NCBI RefSeq assembly: GCF_026212465.1 | Contig: NC_080057.1 | Span: forward strand, 24,578,647-24,642,646 | Length of the DNA: 64,000 nucleotides | Direction of reading: 5' to 3' | From: Amaranthus tricolor | Lineage: Eukaryota > Streptophyta > Magnoliopsida > Caryophyllales > Amaranthaceae | Shown here: positions 53,925-64,000 of the stretch, piece after piece | How positions within the stretch are numbered: the stretch's first letter is position 1 | How the letters are laid out: every line of letters begins with the position of its first letter | Notes under the pieces: generated by a model | The model's input: only the letters and a program-made list of their open reading frames with translations | What the model was told of the DNA's origin: nothing | Database searches by the model: none | Position numbers and translations under genes: made by a program

Positions 53925-56900
53925 CAAACAAATTTGTCGATTAATACACCATAAGATCTGGTTAATAAGGAATGGAACTGCAGGATCTACTCAAATAATG
54001 TCTCAAATTTTGAAATTACAGACTAAAATCACTTGAAATCATTCTAAATTTTATTTTCGGAATCCAAATTCAGGTTCATCGTTTTGAAATCCTTTAACTG
54101 ATTTCAAATTCAGTAGAAAAAAATGTTTAGTAGATTATACATAAATTGCGTCGTCTCGTGAGAGCTTTCAGAAACTGTCAATCAAAAGTAGAAGGTTTTA
54201 GCATTTGGTAGCTCTGATTTTATTTTCTTTTACAATCAAACTTATCAACATCTTTGAATATGAAAAAATCAAAAAGTTTCTCAAACCCAAAGAATTTTTA
54301 CAACAATTCCTGAAGAAAATTATTAAAAAAAAAAAAAAAAAGAAAACCGGAAAAATTGACAGATCAAAAACACATATACGAAGCATCTCCGTCCAATATC
54401 AACTGCTCCATGTTTTATTTGTCGCAAAATCAGGGATCTCTTGGCTTTCCACAGCCTTAAATTAAAAAAAATACTGCAGAAACTGAAAAAACTACAAATT
54501 AAAAATGAAGAAAAATTTTGATTTTTGATCTGGAAAACAAAAACTAGAAGCATTACATTCTGAATCAAACGCCTTATAAAATGAAGCTTGTTACAATTAG
54601 ATCTTCAACATAGCTACATAAGTACAATCTGACATCGAAAACATTGATAAGATTTCAAAGTAGTGGAAAAATCCTCTTTCCTTGAACAGTTGAACATACT
54701 ATTCAAACAACAGATTTTGAGGGTCTGAAATGTAACAATGGAGATAATCTCTGTTTCAGTTTACAAAAAATGGAATAGCGGTTGATTTTTGGTAGAAAGA
54801 ATGGTAAGTGAAGAGAAAAACAATGGAGGAAGAGCTTGAGTGTCGATAAAAATGGCGACAATGAAAGTATGACGCAGAGAAAGAGGAAGAAGAGAGGGGA
54901 TAGTGTTGAGTTTTCTACTAAACGTATTAAAAGATTGTGTTTAGTCTTGTCTTCCCTTTCTATTTATTGGAAATTTTACAACTCAATTAGGGAGCTTTTC
55001 TTTACAACACTTACTTTGTTACTTCCTTCCTCTCGATGTGATGTGTTCAAAACACATCTAACCTTCTCAAGGTGTTTAAAATATATTTGACCTAATTGGA
55101 TTTAAAAATTATTTTTAAAATAACGTAAAAATTAATATGAATTTAATTCGTCTGATATGAGATTGTCTTATAATAAGATGGACTCACATAATTGATTCAT
55201 TTCTCTACTTGATTATTTTAAAATTATAAAGGATCACTTTAACACACTAAATGTATATAAACCAACGCAATAGAATTGATGTCAGTGTCACCATGAAATC
55301 ATTTCATTTAAAAGTTAGTGAATTTAATGGTCCGAATGCAACATTTTTTTTATTTTAGTTTTTCTCATAATAATTACTACATTTTTATTTTGATATTAAA
55401 TCACATTTTTTTCTTTTATTCACATTTATACGTTTAATTTAATATCTTTATATCTCATTACTACATAGTTCTCACATTTTTCATAAATTATGCTTTTGTA
55501 ATATCACCCTTTTAAAATACATTTGTATTATACATGTTGCAAATATATTAAGGGTGTGAATATGTTGTTAGAAAAATATTTGTTTATAATGTCATTTAAG
55601 TCTAATAATGGGTTATTAAAAGAGATTAATTGAAATTTACAAGTAAAAATATCATTAGTTTTGTTTAATAGTAGAAAGAATATCAATGTTGTCCTTTTTT
55701 GAAAGTTAATAGTGTGCCACACAAATAAATTAGTGAAAGTAATGAAATAATGTTTATATGAAAAAGGTGCAAGTAAAAGAATTTGTTTTATGAGAAAAAT
55801 AATGCAAGTAAAAAAACAAATAAAGTATGTGGTTAATTTATAATCAAGGTTGAGAATCATTGTGTGGTGGTTTAATTTTATTTTTTTTCTCCTATTTTTT
55901 GCATAGGCATTTTATTTTCATCACCTTTGTGAAGATAAATTATCTTTTTCTTTTGCCTATAAGAAATTATCCTAAAACGAAAGAAAACTAAAGAGAATAT
56001 TATGCTCTTTTTTATTAATTTAACTTTTTTTTATCTATGCTAAAATTGTAATACTCTTTTTTAAATAAAATAAAATTTAAATTTTTTTCACTTTTTTCCA
56101 TGAAGTAATCTCAACCATTAAAATATATAATGCACTATCATTGTTAATTTGATTTTAAGGAGAAAAATTGAATTCATATAGAAATATAAGATAAGAAGAG
56201 AATTTGTATCATAGTTAATTTTTAAAATGTATTTTAATATAATGTCATGGACATGTTATCAAAAGTGGATTAGATTTGGGATAGACCCATAAGATGTGGA
56301 AAATTAGGATTCTAACCTAGATTTATAGTTTTGACAAATCCCCATGGCTTCAAACTTCTTACACAACACTACTTCTTTTTTGGACTATATCAGTGTGACA
56401 TGATTTATATTAAGTTGATTTAAATTATAATTAATTTTTAAAAAGTTAAAAATGAAAAAGAAAGATTTATAAACAAAATCAGTTAGCAATTTTCTTTTAA
56501 TGGTTTGTTTTTGGGTTCGTTTTAAAGTGAGAAAATCTTTTACAAGACGAACAAACAAATTCTTGTGTGAGACACGGTCACACCGTGAGATGTTCTTTAT
56601 AAATGATCTGAACAATCCAATTAATATTTTAGTAAATAAATTACTTATTTTGAGATCATTTTACTGAAAAAAAGTCTGAAACATGAATAACTCTTTTTAT
56701 ATGAGCATTAAACAAAAACTTAGATCTTTTATTACCTTAAGGTGAGATTTTTCTTATATTAATAGCCTCCATTCAAGAGGCACAATCTTATCAAGCCATA
56801 GTTCCATTATATGTTAATATAGGTCAACATCCACATTGGAAAAATATGGAACAACTATGTTACACTTTTGTCTTAAGCCTTAGACTAAATACATTTCAAA

Positions 56901-57451
56901 ATCTTGCTTAAAAGTTTTTCCCTTCCTTTGTCTAATATTTCTTCTCAACTTATAATTGCATGTTTTGTTTTGCAATAGAACATCTTGAGCATGTTGTCCC
57001 AAAAAAAAACTCTAACTTGTGATTATCGGTATTATATATTAGGTTTTTAATATTTATCAATAAGCAACAATTATCATAAAAATTACATTGCTCGACTATT
57101 TAATGAAGCTGATAAAGATAAACTCATTTGGTCCAATAACGTAGAATTTAAAGAGCTACTTGAATATACATTCACACTGAATCACTCGTGTTACTTTCAA
57201 TATATATAACAAAAAAAAGAAAAATGTGTATTTATATTACATTATCACCTATTTTCATCTCTATATAGTAGGAGTATATACGTTATACTCCCTCTGTCCC
57301 TCGAGAAAAGCTCAAATGCACCATTTAACTTAATTATGATTTATGTGAGAGTTTTTTTTATGTCAAATGGTAATCTTTCTGACAGACAAGATCAGAGGAG
57401 TATTTATATACATTATGATGACAATAAAAACTCAAACTTTGATTTACAAAA
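53925..57451. other. AT-rich DNA: leader and promoter of the DUF1639 gene, then 3' flank of the sorting receptor
   Basis: The part nearest 53925 likely contains a leader intron and promoter of the minus-strand DUF1639 gene; the upstream leader exon could not be fixed. A diverged copy of the 36228-type MITE lies at about 55145-55310, and a related fragment at about 56530-56720. A single Stowaway-type end (CTCCCTCTGTCCCTCGAG, about 57288) falls in or near the 3' untranslated region of the receptor gene. No other gene is seen. Confidence 0.45.
55145..55310. repeat. Diverged copy of the TGAGACCGT-type MITE family
   Basis: TATGAGATTGTCTTATAATA, a GGACTCACATAATTGA block and CACTTTAACACACTAAATG parallel the element at 36228-36370 and the copy at about 40370-40500. 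The ends have decayed. Confidence 0.55.
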
Positions 57452-60400
57452 TTATACTGAAGATCCTAGGCTTAGAGGTTCAACCTCAGAGTTATGTACT
57501 TCAACATTTCTAGCATTTTGACTGTCAAGTGGCATGTACTGAGACATGATAGCCATAATCTCTGAATCCATGTAAGACTGCACATGAAATCAAAATTATC
57601 ATATAGAAGTAAGTCACAATTAGCCTTTCCAATTAATAAACCCCATAATTATTATCCCATCTAAAATTGACCCAAAATCAAATAAAAAAATCAGTGGGTT
57701 ATAATTTAGAAGGAAATTTTGGCTTGTAATTTGAAAATGACCTAACTTGAAAAAATCAAGTAAAATTTGACCGTAATTCAAACTAATTGTTTTGACCAGC
57801 CTTTTCAAATTTAACTATTTTTTATTTCCACGTCATCTTTATTTGGCTTAACCTAAGTATATTTCTAATCAATTTTGTATTTTTGATTTTCATTTCTATA
57901 TTAGTCCATTTTTATAAGACAATATTTTATAGAAACAAAAACATATTTTAAGAAAAAAATTTGATTAAGAAAATATTTTTAATAAACCCTTGACTTGTTG
58001 ACCGAACCCGACCAAAATACGACTCGATCCGAAAAAGACAAGACTTAAAATTGATCCGAACTGAAAATAACCGGTCAAAAAAGACTTGACCAAGAATTTG
58101 GCCACTGACCATTTTGACAGGTCTGCTTATCAATTCTATAGAATGCCAAGATACATAAACTATAAACTAACTTACCCGAAGTCTGTACTTGTAGAATACG
58201 TATCCAGCTGAGCCGAGACCAGCCAAGATTGCTGCTAGGACTAAGAGAGACGAGAACCATCCCATTTTTGAGGAGCTTCGTTCTGTAAATTAAGTATTCA
58301 ACATCTAAAATTATACATAATTAAAGGCTTAAGAAGTGGACAATAAGGACTCATTTAATTCACCTAAGTTTTACTGATTCAACAGATTGAAACTAATATT
58401 TATTGATCGAAGCTAGTTTTTACTTATTGTAACTAATTTTTAGTTATAAATTATAATAAGTTATACTGATTAAAACTGATTTTTACTAATTGTTACTAAT
58501 TTTTGCTGAATAAAACTGATTTTTACTGATTATAACTAATTTTTGTTGAATCAAATTGATTTTTAGTTATTAAAACTAATTTTTACTGAATAATTTTTAT
58601 TGTGAGTTTTTAAAAATTCAAAACACTTGATATTTAGAAAGTATAGATTGTGACGAATCTAACAAAATCTCACATGGATATGTTTTTTCTTATAGATCGA
58701 TGAGAAATCGTGGTCAAAATTTGACACTAAAATTCGTAAATTCTATTTGGGAATAACATATAAAAACAGTAGGAGTACTTTTTTTAGGTGAAATAAACAG
58801 GGTCTAAATCGATAAAACGTAAATTTCACCTATACAAGTATCTTGCTCGTTTATATACAAGCGACTCCCTCCGCACTTGCAATCAAACCCGCCCCACGTA
58901 TTCTTGCAGCTACATTCAGGGCATTGACAAGCACTCTTTTCCTTGCATTCATCAATATCTGCATCATATACCATACAATTACATCACATTACTTGAAAAA
59001 GGATAGAGAAAACGACTTGAAAGCGAAACAGGATAGCGTTAGAGGTCAACCGTCACACTGATGGCCATCGCCTTTGAACCCTTTCGGACATGTGCAGCCC
59101 GAAAGTTCTGATACCTGAATCGTAACAAGAACTCTAAAGTTAGTCGCGATCTTTTGGTGCACGAACTGAAAAAGACTAAAAGTAAAACACGACAAGATAG
59201 ATAACATCACTGAACTGAACAAGCTGAGAACGTCTTTCCATTCCTTGTTTCCGACCAGCAACCGCCACTGTCTATGGTACACCTTCCCGGTCCATGAGCT
59301 ACAAAATAACATTTAATCTTTCAAGTTTTCGACGTGGAGCAAGACTAGCAACACATACAAGTTCTAATACCAATTGACGAAAAAATAGATAGTTTTGAAT
59401 TGAGATGTACACACTGTTAGTCCTGAGCTAATCGAACACTCCGACTCCCTCTACGTGTTGCATGTTAGATTGTCGAATCCTCTAACATGACACGACACAT
59501 GGACACTCTAAATTAGTCGGGGTAACACACTTTTTGGTTTTTCTATTGTATGTCAGATCCTCTAAGGCTCTAACCCCTAATTGTGACTAATATGTGACAT
59601 ACGAGTCTGAGTAATATAGCTCTAAAACGTTTAGTTTACAAGATCGAGATATCAAATTTTAAATTGGTTAAACAAGTACAAGGACACTTCTGAACCCTCA
59701 AGAGAATAGAATTAGTTTGTTCAGTTCTTTGTTATTAGACCTCAAAATTAAGAAAAAAATATAAATAAACATCGCTCAACAAACTACTCGATAATCTATA
59801 GCTATTCTCCGCCCCTCCGGGTGTTTAAAGGAGGAAAAAGTGGTTTGACATATAAATCAAAAAAATTATGAACTTGAAAAACCAAAGTACCTTTACATGT
59901 TGTATAACCATCTCCATGGTACTGAACACCTCCGACAAGAGGACATTCACAAATTCTCCCCCGAAAAGTATCCTGGATGCATTCGGTTCAATAATTAGCA
60001 CTTTGATCTCAATGTATCCTACAAGGCGAAGATCTGAAACAGAAGAAAGTATATTACCTTGCAGGCTGTTATGTTTGCTTTATTGTCGTGCCAACACCCT
60101 CCGTTGTTTTCAAGACACTCGTTTGTCTCGATGTCTGTACGTTTGTTTTGGAACAAAAGACACCGGTAAATGTAAGTGTTAGCGTAACAGTTTATGAATT
60201 AAAGTTATAGATACGCGTCTAAATAAGGATTTGAACTAGTAAATAAACCTGCGGTTAGACAAAGTGGAGGATCGGTTTTCTCTTTGAAGGCAGCACATAA
60301 GGCCATTAGTACGGCAGTTCTCTCCAGTTTGCCTAGCGAAAATGCAAATCGACTCCTTATATAACACCAACTGAATGACGTATTCACACACACACGCACA

Positions 60401-63400
60401 AACAACACACACATATATATACGTGTATATATGTATGTATGTATATATGTAGTCCTAACAAAAACGAAAAGCAATCTAACCAAAGAACTAAACGAACCTC
60501 TGTATTGTACATCGTTGATGACCAGTGTAGGCAAAATAGCAACATCACCACGAGTTCCTTTTCCAATCTGTGTTTCACAAGACAGGGATGTACACCAGTT
60601 AAGCATGTATACAGATTCACTATGACAATGAAAAACTTGCTTACTCTTAAGAGAACTGGTTGAGAGGACTTTAACGATGTTAAATTTAGCTAGACTTATT
60701 GTTAATGTCAGCATATAATTGGGAAAACGCAAGGTGCAAACACTTCATAAGCAAATGAGATACCACATCCCAAAATTATATGGCAACGGGAGGAAGGGTT
60801 CCAATGACTTATAAAATGCGCACATCATCTTTAATTCAGCGATGTGGGATAAACCATCTCAACAAATAATACCTGCTTGTCTTGTTCGTTTTTCAATATT
60901 TCATTGTCTTGGTTGGCTTCAGGATCTCCCATGCACTTTTCAATCTTATCGAGAGGCAAACCTATCGAATTATACGCAAAATGTAACTAATCAATAATTT
61001 TGATAACAAAGGCCGAGGCAGAGCAATAGGCAAAGTAGTAAGACGACATACGAAGAGACTTCAAGACGCCCTCGGCACAACTCCTAGAGTACTTGTTATC
61101 CTTCATAGAACACCTAATATGGAAATCAGACACAAAATCCCACCAAACCCAAGACCTATTTTGAGATTTAGCAACTTGATACACACAAAGTTGCCTCAAA
61201 TTCTCAATCACAACATCTTTCCCTTCAAATCCCTCCCCGAAATCCTGCTCAGGATCGGGTGCACAATACCTTCCTCGGTTTATACATTGCGATTTGCACT
61301 GCCTACTTAGAAGAAAAGCTTCCGGGCAATACCATGTTATGTAATGAGGAGTAAACAATGTGTAACCCGACTTCTCCAAAATCTGCGCGTGGCCCTTGAA
61401 GTCGCTGATGAATTTGATCTGCTCATTGCACCGGACACCACATTCGTCATTGCTGTTAGTCCACAGCTCATATTCCACCCGGCCATCAGGATTTGGCATC
61501 GACTCAGACCAGTCGAGTTTTACCACAACATCGTCTCCTCCCTTTAAGGCTTGTCGTAGGCGATCTCCGAATTCTCGGTCTATTAAAACCGAGGGGATTT
61601 CAATCTTTTCTATGAACCCGTCTGCATCACTGCTTTCCTCCGGGGAATCCATGGTTATTAGAGGCTCGTCTATTGTATCGGCTACTAATACTGCTGCTGC
61701 TCCTGCTTCTTGTGCATTCCATGCTTTCAGGGCAAAATAGCATTCTGTTCAAACAAATTTTATAAATAAAATCAATGTGTTTTCACATATATAATGCTTG
61801 TATTTTCACCAAAATCTTTCAAGACTTTTGAAAAATAATTCAAGATAATTGATCATAAGCAGAATTGCACATTTTTGAGTCAAGAGTGATCAACACAATA
61901 TCCCGCACAGGTCAGTTTCCGGGGAAGGAGGATAGCAGATAAAGCATACGCGGGCCCCTTCTATGGAGAGAACAAGGACAATGCACACACTCGATTTATC
62001 AAAAAAATATAGGTTCCTACAAAAAGAAGAGTGAATGACACACAACGCACACCTAGGAAGACACCGGTTTACCCGAGATTGCACATGTGTTTATTTTTTT
62101 TGACAAATAAAGTTGCTTTGTAGGATAGGACCTCTTTAGTTGGTTTCAAACACGGGTTAATTGGGTTAAATACTTATTTTTACATGTGTACAAACTGAGT
62201 TACACAATTTAATATAAATAATACTTTTTAATTAAATAATTTGAGTCATTTGAGATTATACAATCATGACACCGGCAACAAACATAAATAATCCAATTAC
62301 ATAATTTTGCTTGGGGTTCTTAAACAAACATAAAATCATAAATTATTATAAGATCAATTAGCATCAAAGAACATTCAATAAATAAGTATTAGATATATAT
62401 ATATATGTTATAGTTTTATTGTTCAGAAGCAATTGTCCAGAGTTGTTGAGTAGGTAGCTATAATTTCAAGTTTATTGGTATCACAACTATGTTACTTGAC
62501 TTAAGAGTGAAAACAAATTTGAACATTTTAATAAATAATTTAAATTAGAGCAGCAATCAATTGGTACTTTAAAAAAAACCCAAAAAAAGTTATTTTTTAA
62601 TTTTAAATTGATAGTTGTACCATTTCTGTTCTTTATTTTACAAGTTACCAGCCTCTCCATTATTAGGCCGCAACAATTCGTCACATAATTTTCACCGTGG
62701 CCCACTAGTGTGGACACGGGAGACACGTGGGCTTGAGCCTACAAATCCACAAGTCAAGAGCGTTGACTTGCACATACACTTGGTGAAGTTCATTATTTCC
62801 CAAAACCATATGGTAGTAGGAAGATTAGCTCACCCACTATATATGCAAGTCAACAACCCACTATTTTATCGATGTGGGATCTTGTCTCACATATGAAGTA
62901 TTTCCAATATCCATATCTAAAAATAAAATAAAAAACTAATCCCAATAATATAGGGTCAGTTCTATAAATCAAAAGAAATTAGTTAGTAGTATAATTTATT
63001 TGACAATTTTTAAGACAAATGTTTCCATTACAATGAGATCAAATACTTATAGTTCTTATAGATCAAATACTTATGTTTCCATTCATAAATCAGGTAATGT
63101 AGTGTTGGAGAATAAATATTTCATTTTAAATTATGAATTTCAATTAAAAAATTATAAATGAAGAATTTGAGAATGACAAGGTTTGGATAGTCATTCTCAA
63201 ATCAAATCTAAATTTGAAAATTTTTAATTTGTCAAACAATAAATTTAAGTCAATTACAAATTTCCAAATAAAATCATTATTTCCAAACATATATTAGAGG
63301 GTTGTAGTCTGAGCAAGCATGATAGAGTATCTAATACTTCATATGTTGTGTGTACCTACAAATACATGCTAAACTTTTAATTAAATTGGTTAATTACTTA

Positions 63401-63999
63401 ACAATTAACATTAGATAATAAGTTTATTTGGTAAGAGCGAGTCTAGATTGTTGGTTTTTTGAACATAGATATTCATTACAAAAATTAGTCATAGTCGGTC
63501 TTTATTTCAGTATCTCACATAGGTTGGGGTCTGAGAAAGAAGATAGTAGACATATTATACTAACTCAACTATTCATACCGTTCAAAAAAAAAAAGGTAAA
63601 AAAGACTGCGCGCACTCAAACAATCAAATAATGAAACAATCTCCGAAAAATAAAAAAAAAAAATGGAAGAGAAAAAAGACACAAACCTCCACGATCAAGA
63701 AGAAGAATAGTAGGTGTAGAAGTATTAGATTTGAAAGGCTTATTATGAGGAAAAGGTTTACAAGCATCAGATCCATGAGAAGGATAAACAACAGAAGCCA
63801 CCATTGATCCTCCATATTCTGGTACTCCAAAATTGGCAATTGAAGCATCATGTTTTGATTTCATACTGTATGGTTGTAGCACTGTTACACTATTTTTTTC
63901 CACCACAAATCTCCCATTTATTACACTTATATTTCCTAATTCTAATAATAATAAACATATTATTAATAATAATAATAATAATTTGTTTTTGTTTATCAT
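57452..63999 (-). CDS. VSR: Vacuolar sorting receptor (VSR/BP-80 family)
   Basis: This is a type I membrane receptor that carries soluble cargo from Golgi/TGN to prevacuolar compartments. Twelve minus-strand exons join in phase to 638 aa: 63687-63999, 61052-61744, 60873-60961, 60498-60567, 60249-60332, 60058-60134, 59891-59972, 59216-59298, 59051-59114, 58830-58958, 58176-58282, 57452-57577. A leucine-rich signal peptide (about 1-30) precedes a PA-type ligand-binding domain ([43 protein letters not shown]). The VSR central region follows ([29 protein letters not shown]). Next are cysteine-rich EGF-like repeats, including the Ca-binding type [16 protein letters not shown]. The transmembrane helix is at about 570-590 ([22 protein letters not shown]). 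The cytosolic tail carries YMPL, the Tyr-based clathrin-adaptor motif. The start codon is at the window edge, so its promoter is not visible. Confidence 0.95.
60385..60452. repeat. CA/TA/TATG microsatellite in a sorting-receptor intron
   Basis: A run of CACACA, then TATATATA and GTATGTATGTATATATG repeats lies in the intron between exons 60498-60567 and 60249-60332. Such mixed dinucleotide and tetranucleotide tracts are usually length-variable. Confidence 0.8.
61745..63686 (-). other. First intron of the vacuolar sorting receptor gene
   Basis: This 1.9 kb intron has good splice borders (GGAG then GTTTGTG; TTTGAACAG then AATGC). It is AT-rich with a short (AT)n run near 62395. I see no gene or complete transposon inside. 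Confidence 0.7.
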
Positions 64000-64000
64000 T

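Noticed and set aside
55528..55860. 110-codon minus-strand open frame rich in Phe, Ile and Leu
   Set aside because: It is AT-rich with no conserved motif, and no splice or promoter context suggests a gene.
57288..57330. Stowaway-type terminus CTCCCTCTGTCCC near the 3' end of the sorting receptor
   Set aside because: Only one end is recognisable, so it was not called as a complete element.
63555..63660. Candidate A-rich retroposon tail
   Set aside because: The A runs are separate and lie in the first intron of the sorting receptor. No flanking duplication or element body was found.

Overview
This 64 kb window is nuclear DNA of a flowering plant, almost certainly a eudicot. Genes are split by short AT-rich GT..AG introns, intergenic DNA is very AT-rich, and the gene set is plant-specific in places: a vacuolar sorting receptor, a DREPP/PCaP1 protein, an X8 wall protein and a DUF1639 protein. 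The repeat style would fit Caryophyllales, but I cannot fix a species from sequence alone. Nine protein-coding genes could be rebuilt exon by exon. In every one the splice phases close into a single open frame. I see no rRNA, tRNA or CRISPR array.

Layout. 1-2608: gene-free DNA holding a MULE-type fold-back element. 2609-9500 (-): soluble inorganic pyrophosphatase, with a 5'-truncated LINE in one intron and a small TIR element in its leader intron. 11238-13809 (-): secreted proline-rich X8/CBM43 protein, with a Stowaway-like MITE in its last intron. 14975-17097 (-): MIF/D-dopachrome tautomerase-like protein. 18666-24066 (-): SEC23, the inner COPII coat subunit, with a fold-back element and a three-copy ~180 bp tandem repeat in introns. 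25366-32770 (+): cytosolic tryptophan--tRNA ligase. 32771-36754: intergenic, with MITEs. 36755-39316 (+): DREPP/PCaP1 membrane-associated cation-binding protein. 41169-46698 (+): MCM6 replicative helicase subunit, with paired inverted E2F-type sites just upstream. 49036-53912 (-): DUF1639 protein. 57452-63999 (-): vacuolar sorting receptor, whose start codon lies at the window edge.

The genes are mostly single-copy housekeeping genes with no operon-like or cluster logic. SEC23 (ER export) and the vacuolar sorting receptor (post-Golgi sorting) both belong to the secretory pathway, but they lie far apart and I see nothing linking them. SEC23 and the tRNA ligase are divergently transcribed across a 1.3 kb interval.

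I found no convincing undescribed multi-gene system. The items most worth a second look are: two transposons with exact 9 bp target duplications; a LINE with a clear target-site duplication; a three-copy palindromic 30 bp repeat just upstream of the PCaP1 start; the E2F pair before MCM6; the tandem repeats in the SEC23 and PCaP1 introns; and a small duplication covering the exon 2 splice donor of the MIF-like gene.
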